Shown: piece by piece, positions 29,001 through 37,507 of the stretch
Layout: each line of letters opens with the position of its first letter
Numbering within the stretch: the first letter of the stretch is position 1
Assembly (NCBI GenBank): GCA_949130485.1
Contig: OX422195.1
Location: 7,348,566-7,412,565 of the forward strand
DNA from: Agelas oroides
Taxonomy: Eukaryota; Porifera; Demospongiae; Agelasida; Agelasidae
Length of the DNA: 64,000 nucleotides
Direction: 5' to 3'
Notes under the pieces: generated by a model
The model's input: only the letters and a program-made list of their open reading frames with translations
What the model was told of the DNA's origin: nothing
The model's database searches: none
Position numbers and translations under genes: made by a program

Positions 29001-32000
29001 CGAAAGCAGCCATTGCATACAGATATTATTAATTACTGCATTTAAAATATACAGATGGAAGTGATGTGGAGGCTCAGTCCGAACTAGACAGCACTCTGCT
29101 ACCTCAAGCTGACACAGAGGCCACCTGCAGTGTGGAACCAAAAGGTTCATTGTACATTTGCATCATCATTAGCATGCGTAAATTTTGTAGACAAAAAATT
29201 TGTTGCATCATATAACCATTGATTCATTCAGTGCATATAGAAGTGGTTCTTACAATTCAAGTTAGCATTTATTCAGTGTGGAAGCAAGTGGTTCGTATTT
29301 TAACTAGTTTGATGGTATTTAATATGATTTTGCCTGTGTAAAGTTGTGTATTTTTACAAATTATCACACTTTTGGACATTACATGTTTGTTACATATTTT
29401 AGGTGCTCCATTAACAAAAAAGGTGAAGGTAGAAAAGAAGAGCAAAGCTGAAAAGGCAATTGAAAAAGCAGTTACTTCATTTATGAAATATCAGACTGAA
29501 ATGGATGAGCGATTTCAGAAGGCAGAGGAAGAGCGCTGGAAGAAGGAAACAGAATTGGAGGAGAAACGAAGAAAGGATGAGAGAGAACATGAGATGAGGA
29601 TGCTACAAATGTTAGGGCAAATGATAGCTCCAAGAGAACGAGCGCCTGACAGCTACCGTACCTTCCCTCCACCCCACTCTCAAGCATTCAACTACGATTA
29701 TGATAAGTATTAACTATGGATTATTTACAGGTACATACTTTGTAACTGTATGTATACATACACTTAAGTATAGGACATGTAATAACTGTAATATGCCAAT
29801 TATCTTACAAGCTGTTTAATTATACATAACACTGTAACTGTAATACGCCAATTATACTTACAAGCTGTTTAATTATACATAACACTAGGTCATCAGTTAT
29901 ACATGCTATCTACTGCTCCTGAAAATGTGACATAAAAGCTTTGCGTATACTTTGTCCACTGTCTGTTTGAGTTGCTGTTGGGGTGGGTGTGATAGTAGTG
30001 CTGCTGTCCTGTATACCCTCCATCCACTCTTCATTGAAGTGCTCCCCATGAATTTCACAAATATTGTGAAGAACACAACAAGCAGCTACCAACTGTGGAA
30101 CGTCACACACATTAACATCAAGTCGTTTCAACAGGCATCGCCACCTTCCCTTAAGGCGACCATATGCATGCTCCACTACCACTCTTGCACTGCTCAGTCG
30201 ATAGTTAAAGTGCCGCTGTTGTCGTGTTAGTTGGCCGTTGTCTGGAAATGCCTTCATTAGCCATGGGAGAAGAGGGTATGCAGGGTCTCCCAGAAGAACA
30301 AGTGGGACATCTTTGCCACCAATTCGTTTGTTGCATTGCGGGAGAAGGGTACCCTCTTGTCCTTGCACATACAGGGCTGAGTTAGCAAAAACCCTGGCGT
30401 CATGTACCCGACCAGGCCAACCAACATACACATTCGTGAAATGACCCAAGTGATTTACAACACCTTGCATAAGCACTGAGTGCCAGCCTTTCCGATTATA
30501 ATAATCAGCCGGACATTCCTCTGGGGACACTACTGGAATGTGTGTCCCATCGACAGCACCAGCACACTGAGGGAATCCCCACTTGTGTTCAAATCCTTCA
30601 ACAACATCCTTAAGATTATCTCCAGATGGTATCCTGATGTACTTTGGTAATAAGTTACTAACTATAGCTGTACATACATCTTTTGTTATGACACATACCG
30701 TGGATTTAGATACTCCAAATAAATGTCCAATAGTGCGATAATCTGCATTTGTTGCTAAATACCATAATGTAAGTGCGACTCTTTGTTCGGTAGGTATGCA
30801 TTTCCTCATTTTTGTATCTTGTCTTTCGATAGCAGATCGTATTTCGTTGCATAAGTATGTAAATGTAGCATTTGACATTCTAAAATTTTCAAGCCAGTCC
30901 TGTGTTGTAAATGTCTGGCCTACTATCTGCTCCCACCAGTAACTACTTCGCTCTTTGCACCACACCGATCTTATTGGGGAGTGGATGTGAAGGACAGCTA
31001 TGGACATTACAAACAAAAAGACTACCCTTTGTCGACGTTGCTTCGTGATAAACTTCTTTCTACGCCGACAAACCTCCCTCCTCCTACGCAACACAGCTTC
31101 ATCACTTCGCTTTCCACTTTTCTTAGCCAACAAATGCGAGTATACACCAACAGCTTCCATTGTCAAACTTTTACTCCGTTGCTACGCATTCAAAATATCT
31201 ATTACGCGCATGCTCCGATTACACAGACAATCTTACAACGTATATACACACACTGTACCTTTCTGATCCATGGATCCGTCTCTCCAGAGAGCTGTCGCCC
31301 TTCTTCTTCACACACTACTCCAATTAGCGCTCATGGAATAACCCGGTTAGAAATCGCATCACGTTTACACTATGAATCTGATCAAGTCGGCTTAGCCCGC
31401 TGCGTGTGGACGCGGTAATGCGCATTACAAACCGGCTTCCTCCAAAGCGGATTGCGTAGTGTAAACGGGACTATATGACATAACACCCTGCTCACTGCTC
31501 CCGTTGGTGTTGGTTGTTCTCAGTCCATGAGGTACTGGCATGAGATATTAATACCCACATCATATGACATAACACCCTACTCACTGCTCCCCGTTGGTGT
31601 TGGTTGTTCTCAGTCCATGAGGTACTGGCATGAGGTCTGGGTCTACACCCACAGGAGGGAATCTTGCAGGTCTACTAGTATGCAATGGACTAGTTTACTG
31701 CACACATTTCCTTGTGGTGCCGATACACGTTGTGCAGTCCACTCAGCCAGTCACTCCAGGGGTGCTCATCACTGGAAAGTTGGTCTAGGGATCACTTTTT
31801 CAAGCTCTCTTTATGCCCCCTTCCCAGTTTTTTGAAAAGCGATGAACATGGGGTAAAGATTGGAAGAACTGCCTTGCATTTCTCCTACCTCCCATGCATC
31901 ACTCAGGGATCACTTCTTCTTGAATGAATTGTATTCCTTTGTTCCCTACTGTGTAATATTTCCAATAATTAACCTGGCTGTAAAACACGTCTTGCTTTTA

Positions 32001-35000
32001 TGAGCCCCGTAAGTAGCACAGAGAGTTTTGTGTCCACCATGAACACATTCTATTTACTTCTTGCAAGCAAAAAGCAGTGACATCAGACTACCTTTTGACA
32101 CTGTGTGGATTGAATGTTTGAGTCTACAAGTAACATAACACATAATTGTGTCAATATTTAGCTTTCTGTTTACGCTCCATCTGTACATAACATACCCATC
32201 AAAGTTCTTGATCAATCTGCTCACCGGTCAGGATAGATCATCCCCAGGTAGCTCAAGTCTTTGCTATATTAGGAATGCTTCTGGCTGAGAGAAGGGGGAG
32301 GGCATATTTGGTAAATGTGGTTTTCCTCACCATTCTTGTGCCACCTAAAATGATCTGTGGGACCACTTGTGAATTTCCCATGACAGGTACCACATTGCAC
32401 TGGGTGTACTCTAACTTCTGGACTCAAAAGTTTTTGGCTAGTCAAATTTTCGATGGCAGTTTACTCTCTCCTGGAAGTGATATCCATGTCCGGTGCTGTG
32501 TGCTTATGCAGGACTTTCATGCTTTGGTGTGTTGGGGCCTTTGAATGTCTTTCCTTCCATCCATGAGCCTTGGGGTAGTACTGATTCACTTAATATTTCC
32601 TGCCATCTTGATGCACTTGTGTGCCTAAAAAGCTGTGACCATTTCAAGTTTGCTAAAAGTACATCATTCTCTATATATCCCCAGAGGAGGAGATGCGGCA
32701 CCTTACCATCTGCGATCAAATCATGAGAGAGAAAGGAAAAGTCATGCTTAACGCTGTGCAGTGCATGTTCAGTGGCAATCCACGCGTTGGAAAGTCTACG
32801 TTACTCGCACGGCTCACAGGAATGCGACTTTCCACCATTCACCCTGAGGGTCCTGACACTGCCAAGGAATCGCAAACGGTAGAAGAAGCTGGTCATACAT
32901 GTGTTTCTCCAAGCACAGGCGTATTAAATGCTGTTGTGCGTGTCACCGTCAAGAAGGTTACGATGGTTGTTGCTGCGGTTCTTCAACCTGGCTTGATATG
33001 GGAACGAATCGAGTTTGATGTGGAAGCAATAGCACTGCTAAAGTCTGTCACAAAGGATCGGATTTTTCACTCATCACAGATGAAACAACTGGCCCTGGAG
33101 GGTGCTACAAAGGACGAGAGCACAGACAAAACAGAAATGGCAAGTTCATCCACCTCAACACCTGCTGAGAACGAACCGCAGACAGAGAGATCTGCACGTT
33201 CTGGGCTGCAGCCTTTCTTTCGATTTGGAAAACGCAGAGTCTCAGCTTCCTCAACGTCCACTGTCCCTGGGTTCAAGGCTCCTCTTGATATCTTCAAAGA
33301 GGCTCTGAAAAGTGAGAAGTGGGGAGAGATTGAAGCATTCATCAAGGATTCACTCACCATCTACTTTACAGACACGGGAGGACAGCCTGAATTTCAAGAA
33401 GTGCTACCAGCTCTAATCTCTGGCCCCGCTTTGTTCTTCCTGGTCTTCAAGCTTATCGATGATCTCAACCGGAGGTACCAAGTCCAGTTTGTGTCCCCTT
33501 CCAAGGAGAGCAGGCCTTACGTGTCCAGCTTTACAGTGAAAGAAACTCTCCTTCAGTCACTGGCCAGCATTGCCTCTACATGCAGCTATGCTTCCTACAC
33601 CAGCAAGGAGATGGTTGCAATAAAACCACAGGTAGTCTTGGTTGCCACCCACGAAGACCAAGCAAGTGAGGCACAGATCAGAGCTATACAGAAGGAGCTT
33701 AAAGAAACACTGGAGAAGACCGAGTATTACCGCCAGAATATACTTGTGTTTGCAGCTAAAAATGAGCCAGTATTCACAGTCAATAACATCTCGTCAGACG
33801 GTCGAGATACAGACAAGATCCGAGAGATAGTGGAGCGAATCGCAAAGCACCCCTCCTTTCACATTGAGGTCCCCCTTCCCTGGCTAGTTTCTAGCTTAGC
33901 TTTCAGGCTTTTGCAGGTTCCTGTTATCAGCTATGAGCAGTGTACGAGTATCGCTAGTGAGTGCGGCATTGATACACCAGATGAGCTAAAGGAAGCTTTG
34001 TGGTTTCTCCACCACAAGGTAGGTTTCATCCGCTACTTTGAAAGTGTTCCTGAGTTACGTGATGTGGTCATTCTAGACCCACAGCTCCTCTTTGACAAGA
34101 TCACAGAGCTGATTTCGAGGACTTTCACTTTCGATCCAGTAGTAGTGGGTGACTACGACAATGAACAGTTCAGAAAGACTGGTATGTTCTCATTGCGCAC
34201 TATCGAGGAGCTTACAGCATGGTCTCCTGAATACCTTAACAGTACAAAGCTCATAAAGCTCCTGGAACACTTGCATGTTATTGCACCAATTCAAGATGCA
34301 AGTGGAAAGGTAGAGAAATATTTTATGCCTTGTGTGCTCAGTCATGCAACACCCAAAGCAAGCATTCAAGAGGAGGCTTCCAGCAAAGTACCACCTCTCT
34401 TCATCACCTTCCGATGTGGCTACTGTCCCAAGGGTGTCTTCAGTGCACTAATAGTCCACCTAATGTCGAAGCACAACAATGGTGGAGCAAAGATCACCTG
34501 GCGGTTGAAGGAAGATGAAGTGTCAAGAGACCGAGTAACATTCAAGGTTGGGCGAGAGGACAGTGCTGTGTCTATCACCACACACGCGACTCACCTTGAG
34601 GTTTCAGTAGAGTCTGAAACACGTGTATCAGCCAATCTACTGCAGACTTCCCCTCATGAGATATGTAACTCTATCCGACAGTGTATCGATGAAGGCATAG
34701 TTGCTGTTAGCCAGACTTTACACTACAACTGTGACTCAGCGTTCCACTACAGTTTCTACTGCACCCACCCATCCTGCATTAAACCACATGATCATCTGGC
34801 TGTGTGCCATACTGAAGATCCCATTGTCATGGAATGCAGTAAGAGTAAGCGGTCATGTGACCTTCCTGACAACTATCGCATCTGGTTTGGCCATCCGGTG
34901 AGCAAGTATTGATGCATGACATTAACTGTACATGAATATGGACAATTTCATGAGCAGCATAAGTACACATACTGCAGTAGGTCTAACTAACAATGTCAAT

Positions 35001-37507
35001 CATTGGCAATTTCTTCTGCAGTAATCAGTACCTGCAGATCAAGTTACCTGTTGTGTGTTTCACCTTGCAGCTGGCTAAAGGTGCAACTGCTGGAGGACCT
35101 GAGGATGACCAAACACACCTAGGTACAAGTTTGCCAATTAAGGAATGGTTTAAAATTTTACTTCATGTCAAAATCTTTGTTACATTGTTGATTTTTCTTG
35201 TGTAAGCATATTGTAACCTCAGCATAATTACTGTCAATCTCATTTGCAATCTCAGGTGTCTCCTCTCTCAATGTGGCCACAGAGACCTGCAAGGAACAAA
35301 ATCACCTCAGTAAGTACACTATTTTAGAATATACAAGACTTAAAAAACATTAAAAATGTGAAAAGATGTAGGGATGGCATGCCAAAAAGTATGCAAACAA
35401 GGTAGGGATAATGCATGAAAGCAAAAGTCAACATATTGGCAAAGCCCCATCCCTACATCTTTTTCACACTGCAGTTAGACAGTGCATGGGGATCTTCCTA
35501 AAACGTACCACAAGTACACCCCAACCTTTCATGGCTGTAGCCTCGTTTTCAGGCCACTTCCTACCTCCTCCCACATGGCCTCGGAACGAGGCTACAAGTT
35601 TTCTCGTTCTCAGACCACTTCCTAGCTCCTCCCACATGGACTGGGAACGAGGCTACAAGTTCACCAACCTTTCTGCTGTAGCCTCGTTCTCAGGCCACTT
35701 CTACCTCCTCCCACATGGCCTGGGAACGAGGCTAGTATGATCCAGCATTATGTCTTGTAGCCGACGTAGGTACCTATCAGATAGCTACTAAGTAGCTTTA
35801 CTGCCATCATACTACTTGTAGTGACAGTGGCACCCTTTCTGATACAACCTAGACACTGAGCTTGAGTGGGCTGCAGACTAGTCATAGTAATCAGTGTGTA
35901 AACTCAAGTACTCATGCTAACTGCATGGATGGGTACAGATTCAGCTCTCAAGCACACTGTCTAACTGCAGTGTGAAAAAGATGTAGGGATGGGGCTTTGC
36001 CAATATGTTGACCTTTGCTTTCATGCATTATCCCTACCTTGTTTGCATACTTTTTGGCATGCCATCCCTACATCTTTTCACATTTTTAATGTTTTTTAAG
36101 TCTTGTTTCTGTCCTTTTTTTGAGGTTAATCTCAGTTACAGTTAGACCTAAGCCTAAGAAGAATATTTCAAGTGTAACCACAACACCAGAACTTGAAAAG
36201 GCGTTGACAGTTTAGTAGTAGTTCCAGGCATGTAATAATAATGTGTAATATAGCCAGCTAGAACCTGATGAAGGGTCAACCGCTCTCCCTACCAAACTGT
36301 GTGAAACCAATTTCATGTTCAGTTGTCAGCACAGAAAACTATCATACTGACAACTGACCATCCTAGCTTTACAGTTCACTAAAGCTGTGAGTAGGCTATA
36401 ATTTTTTAGTGTAGCTACAAGTAGGTAGCGCCTTACCTACGTGGTGTTCATAAGCCTTGCCCAAAGCCGCGTGGGGAAAAGACCGTGCCAGCCATGCGTA
36501 CTGCCCGCTGGCCATTTCGCCTGTGTACTAGTCTCGCTTCCAGACCAATGACTGTGGTCTTTGGTCTGGGAACGAGACTTCGTGTGCGCATGCGTACAAA
36601 ATTATAAAATGGCGTTCTAAGCAACGGACAGCAGCCTCAGAGTGTTGTGAATGGCTTTTGTTGACCAGGGTGAATTTGAGACTATGAAGACGCTGAGTGG
36701 TTGGGAAGCTGCGCGCTGTGATGAGCATCCGTTTCGTGCTAAAATCAAGGTGAGTGCTTGAACCGTTTTTAAGTTATCGTTGTTTGAACAAAAGTCGTAA
36801 CGAAGAAAGAAGACGAAAAATGGCACTTTTGCTATCGCATACTTTTGTGTTTAGCTGTCTTCCGCGTGCCTTTTGGTCACTTGTATGAGTCTTGCTGATC
36901 ACAAAGGCACTCAAAGAGGAAGCCTGGGCGCTTAAATAAGCTTTTAGCGTGTTTGTGGTGAAGTTGTACGGCTTTTGCTTAAGTATTGCATATATTGCGC
37001 GTCGGCGCCATCCCTACATAGAGAGTCTACCGACTCTCTGATTCATAACACGTGTTCATTTACTGATCTGCATTCACAATACCTGATGACTTCCTAAGGT
37101 GTCCCCTTCCCCCCCATCCAGAACCCCAACTGAAGGACCTAGTGCTGATCCAGACTGTAGAGTGGTATAACATAGGCCTGCAGCTGGGGGTGGAGGATAC
37201 AGAGCTGAAAGTGATCCAGCAGAACTATCCCCGAGACTCTAAGGCCTGCAAAAGGGAGATGTTCAGTGCATGGCTTAAGACCTCCAGTCCATCCTACCAG
37301 CAGCTGGTGGAGGCCCTTCGGGCAGTGGGAGAGAACAGAGAAGCAAACCGCCTCTGCAAGAAATATGGTAAGTGACTTTACTAGAAGTTGCAAACTTTTG
37401 AACATTGATCATGAAGTATCCTATTCTGATCTTTCCATACAGGGATACAAGTTCAGCCTCAGAAAGCACATCCTCGAGCAGAAAAAGGACATTGCACACT
37501 TATGTAA
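7515..37507 (+). CDS. Kelch-Roc-COR-Death domain protein (complete, 10 coding exons)
   Basis: Coding exons: 7515-8037, 19108-19265, 20778-20978, 23558-23729, 27275-27388, 32685-34897, 35071-35122, 35256-35309, 37122-37367, 37443-37507. Every junction is GT-AG and phases match throughout (1,0,0,1,1,0,1,1,1). The coding total is 3798 bases, an exact multiple of three, giving 1265 residues. The ATG at 7515 sits in GAGCCATGG, a strong Kozak context, ten bases after a CAG acceptor, so a noncoding leader exon is likely. Order: six Kelch blades (about 1-350), linker (352-390), Roc GTPase (about 410-770), COR and Cys/His-rich tail (about 780-1128), short linker exons, Death domain (about 1170-1240), C-terminal CTLM. 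ROCO proteins couple a GTPase with COR dimerisation, and Death domains recruit signalling partners, so a cytoplasmic sensor or scaffold is likely (inference). The exon joins come from reading splice sites, without RNA evidence; the Kelch-to-Roc join across a 5.3 kb intron is the least certain. Confidence 0.82.
8106..8640 (+). repeat. 46-bp minisatellite, about 12 units
   Basis: The unit runs TTGGCTTCATAATGGTCAGG then TTGAGCATTGTATAAGGTAA then GAGCTC; several units lack 6 bp. Each unit contains AAGGTAAGAG, a good 5' splice-site match, only ~100 bp after the true exon 1 donor. The duplicate gene copy lacks this array. Confidence 0.95.
8650..18600 (+). repeat. Satellite array of ~186-bp monomers in intron 1
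   Basis: About 53 monomers of 184-188 bp. Core monomers carry the perfect palindrome GTGAAAAGCTTTTCAC, the run ATATGAATGCATAATTTAGC and TTTCTGCCTTACTTTCAG. Marker variants recur exactly 2419 bp apart (10511/12930, 10911/13330, 11811/14230), a 13-monomer higher-order repeat. Monomers at about 9060-9770 and 18300-18600 belong to a second, more diverged type (GAAATGCTTTTCCC, CATTCAGCGTACGTTACAGC), as expected where homogenisation fades. No gene lies in this stretch. Confidence 0.97.
18791..18972. mobile_element. Tc1/mariner-like MITE
   Basis: Left end CAGTGGAACCCCTCTTAAAG and the inverse of the right end CAGTGAAACCCTCTAATACA are related, with GGACAC-type motifs repeated inside. The right end abuts TA; the left boundary is less clear. 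A lone related end lies at about 20325-20362 (GTGTCCGGATTGTAGAGG). The family assignment is by resemblance to common metazoan elements. Confidence 0.6.
19108..19265 (+). CDS. Coding exon 2: Kelch blade 4
   Basis: The acceptor is CTCCCCAG and the donor TCATGG|GTAAGA. The exon encodes a proline-rich turn (SGTPPPPSEGHS), the strand AVQFGG and the strand HVYLLDMKSW, a standard Kelch blade. It enters in phase 1, matching exon 1, and leaves in phase 0. Confidence 0.85.
19486..19650. mobile_element. Short foldback MITE, 165 bp
   Basis: Both ends begin GGGTTTGTTTTCATC when read inwards, and the arms match over about 50 bp with a few gaps. It has no coding capacity and lies in intron 2. The rest of intron 2 (19651-20777) shows no gene. 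Confidence 0.75.
20778..20978 (+). CDS. Coding exon 3: Kelch blade 5
   Basis: The exon opens EWTRVEASGG after a TGCATGCAG acceptor and ends QQWRK before GTGAGG. It holds RSFHSAVSLHD, LLITWGQGGGGE and WVFGVNVQQW, the three recognisable parts of a blade. The glycine pair is expanded to a Gly-rich loop. It is 67 codons in phase 0 at both ends. Confidence 0.85.
21190..23135. repeat. Satellite copies in head-to-head orientation, intron 3
   Basis: About seven monomers of the satellite family lie reverse-complemented from about 21190 to 22510 (for example ATATGACCCCACTAACACTA then AAACTGAAAC). About three more diverged monomers lie in forward orientation from 22530 to 23135. The switch at about 22500-22535 makes a large imperfect inverted repeat. 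From 23135 to 23557 I see nothing further. Confidence 0.92.
23558..23729 (+). CDS. Coding exon 4: Kelch blade 6
   Basis: After a TCTGCAG acceptor it encodes IMLPDSLKGRFFHTTTVVHH, then RLIHFGGLDED, an acidic proline-rich loop, and TTTVEL before the donor CTAG|GTGAGT (phase 1). It completes a six-bladed propeller. Confidence 0.85.
23810..24040. mobile_element. Foldback MITE, 231 bp, intron 4
   Basis: Left end TTGTGGTGAGCACTCTCAGTG matches the inverse of the right end, TTGTGGTGAATACTCTCAGTG. The arms continue through GTTGAC, TACAAGG and CATCACTRCACACTGGTGTT. No coding capacity. Confidence 0.8.
24575..25012. mobile_element. TAGCCTCRT-family MITE or pair of hairpins
   Basis: At 24577-24612 AGCCTCGTACCCAG...CTGGGTATGAGGCTA is a short perfect-arm hairpin. 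At 24947-25012 CTCATTCCCAGACTCTCC ... GGGAATGAGGCTA is another. They could be the two ends of one element or two separate copies. A related end is at 24121 (CTAGTCTCATGCCCAGACCC). Confidence 0.6.
25025..27006 (+). repeat. 41-bp minisatellite, about 48 units, intron 4
   Basis: The unit is ACATCAAGAGTGCATAAGAA then CACTGATACACTAGTACACTT. Units are nearly identical, with scattered single-base variants and one 3-bp insertion near 26560, so the array looks young or well homogenised. No gene lies in it. Confidence 0.97.
27275..27388 (+). CDS. Coding exon 5: linker between Kelch propeller and Roc domain
   Basis: The acceptor is CCAACCCCCTCAG and the donor ACACTCG|GTGAGT; both flanking phases are 1, fitting exons 4 and 6. 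It encodes about 38 residues (GGAPGECVVTDVILSSQLGQ onward), rich in charged residues toward the end, with no known domain. It could be the last propeller strand plus a linker. Confidence 0.65.
27690..28085 (+). repeat. ~100-bp tandem repeat, about four units, intron 5
   Basis: Units share GCCATGGCCTACACTAGCAC, ACAGTTACTGACCACTGTATG and ATCAACTGGCTCCAGCTTTC. Lengths vary through internal deletions. The short open frame over it is an artefact of the repeat. Confidence 0.85.
28517..29713 (+). CDS. Harbinger Myb/SANT-like DNA-binding protein
   Basis: Three exons, 28517-28910, 29055-29144 and 29403-29713, join in phase 1 at both junctions into 264 residues. The second donor (AAAG|GTTCAT) is weak, so that intron is less certain. 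Residues 1-95 form a trihelix Myb/SANT-like domain: RAWSDAEVKALIAIWGE, then KTIFVGIQKKLAEQGYERDW, then QCRSKIKNLKAEYRKVKD. After an acidic Ser-rich stretch there is a basic segment PLTKKVKVEKKSK, a likely nuclear localisation signal, and a long charged coiled coil (QTEMDERFQKAEEERWKKE) before a Tyr/Pro tail. In Harbinger elements this partner binds the transposon ends and helps the transposase enter the nucleus. The ATG follows the left terminal repeat by about 200 bp. Confidence 0.85.
29910..31166 (-). CDS. Harbinger transposase (DDE_Tnp_4 / HARBI1-like)
   Basis: One uninterrupted frame of 418 residues. The N-terminal part is basic (RRRREVCRRRKK). A helix-turn-helix region at about 120-165 (LTLWYLATNADYRTIGHLFG, then VSKSTVCVITKDV) precedes the DDE nuclease. 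D206 is in GAVDGTHIPV, D294 in LLGDPAYPLLPWLM and E332 in RVVVEHAYGRLKGRWRCL, spaced as in HARBI1-type enzymes. It should catalyse cut-and-paste movement of the element and its nonautonomous relatives together with the Myb-like partner. No catalytic residue is missing and the length is close to the family's usual size. The ends of the two genes face each other with about 200 bp between them (29714-29909). Confidence 0.95.
   Translation of the reverse strand: MTMEAVGVYSHLLAKKSGKRSDEAVLRRRREVCRRRKKFITKQRRQRVVFLFVMSIAVLHIHSPIRSVWCKERSSYWWEQIVGQTFTTQDWLENFRMSNATFTYLCNEIRSAIERQDTKMRKCIPTEQRVALTLWYLATNADYRTIGHLFGVSKSTVCVITKDVCTAIVSNLLPKYIRIPSGDNLKDVVEGFEHKWGFPQCAGAVDGTHIPVVSPEECPADYYNRKGWHSVLMQGVVNHLGHFTNVYVGWPGRVHDARVFANSALYVQGQEGTLLPQCNKRIGGKDVPLVLLGDPAYPLLPWLMKAFPDNGQLTRQQRHFNYRLSSARVVVEHAYGRLKGRWRCLLKRLDVNVCDVPQLVAACCVLHNICEIHGEHFNEEWMEGIQDSSTTITPTPTATQTDSGQSIRKAFMSHFQEQ
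31635..32684 (+). other. Rest of intron 5, no recognised feature
   Basis: Unique-looking sequence between the 88-bp repeats and the Roc exon. I see no open frame with a recognisable domain on either strand and no clear repeat. It ends in the acceptor CTATATATCCCCAG. Confidence 0.6.
32685..34897 (+). CDS. Coding exon 6: Roc GTPase plus COR region
   Basis: One long exon of about 738 residues. G1 P-loop GNPRVGKST is at about residues 420-428 of the full protein, G3 DTGGQ at about 619-623, and THED takes the G4 position at about 709, the ROCO form seen in LRRK-type proteins (THxD rather than NKxD). Between G1 and G3 there is an insertion of more than 100 residues, rich in Ser, Thr and Glu. The COR part carries LPWLVSSLAFRLL, a winged-helix-like stretch and KYFMPCVLSH. 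The tail has a Cys/His-rich segment (FYCTHPSCIKPHDH). The frame reads 15 bases past the donor CATCCG|GTGAGC before a stop, so an unspliced transcript would end without a Death domain. Confidence 0.88.
35071..35309 (+). CDS. Coding exons 7 and 8: short linker exons
   Basis: Exon 7 (35071-35122, LAKGATAGGPEDDQTHLG) and exon 8 (35256-35309, VSSLNVATETCKEQNHL) have good CAG acceptors and GTACAAG / GTAAGT donors. Phases 0-1 and 1-1 match their neighbours. The residues look like flexible linker. They are too short to identify by homology, so the call rests on splice sites and phase. Confidence 0.65.
35333..36106. mobile_element. Long foldback element in intron 8 (arms ~155 bp)
   Basis: The left arm 35333-35488 and right arm 35951-36106 are nearly perfect inverted copies. 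They begin ACAAGACTTAAAAAACATTA and include AAAAGATGTAGGGATGG twice per arm in opposite senses. The 460-bp loop holds three copies of the TAGCCTCGTTCTCAGGCC ... GGGAACGAGGCTA hairpin (35529-35733). A transcript of this intron could fold into a long double-stranded stem. There is no coding capacity. The rest of intron 8 (36107-37121) shows only a short TAGTCTCG hairpin at 36530-36576. Confidence 0.92.
37122..37507 (+). CDS. Coding exons 9 and 10: Death domain and C-terminal CTLM
   Basis: Exon 9 (37122-37367) encodes a Death-fold helical bundle: LVLIQTVEWYNIGLQLGV, ELKVIQQNYP, FSAWLKTSSPSYQQLVEAL and ANRLCKKYG, matching the usual pattern of W in helix 1-2, 'L..W' in helix 4-5 and a closing 'A..L'. 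Exon 10 (37443-37507) adds a short basic tail ending GHCTLM and then TAA. CTLM has the form of a CaaX prenylation signal. After the stop there is AT-rich sequence to about 37680 with no clear poly(A) signal of the canonical form. Confidence 0.85.

Larger units (their letters stand above)
28298..31472. mobile_element. PIF-Harbinger DNA transposon, apparently complete (3175 bp)
   Basis: The terminal inverted repeats are AGCCCCGTTTACACTACGC at the left and, read inwards, AGTCCCGTTTACACTACGC at the right. Flanking ATAT on both sides fits a target-site duplication; removing the element and one ATAT restores the neighbouring repeat exactly. The family usually duplicates 3 bp, so the 4-bp reading may include a chance base. 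It carries two convergent genes, the Myb/SANT-like protein (+) and the DDE transposase (-), as is usual for the superfamily. Subterminal DNA is rich in AACCGGTTTA- and GCGGCTTA-type short repeats. It lies in intron 5, opposite in strand for the transposase, and both reading frames are intact, so it looks young. Confidence 0.93.
28185..31634 (+). repeat. ~88-bp direct repeat, three units, one split by the Harbinger insertion
   Basis: Units contain GAGATATTAATACCCAC, CATATGACATAACACCCTGC and GGTGTTGGTTGTTCTCAGTC. The middle unit is interrupted at 28297/31473 by the transposon; the neighbouring units show what the empty target looked like (ATCATATGACAT). Confidence 0.85.
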
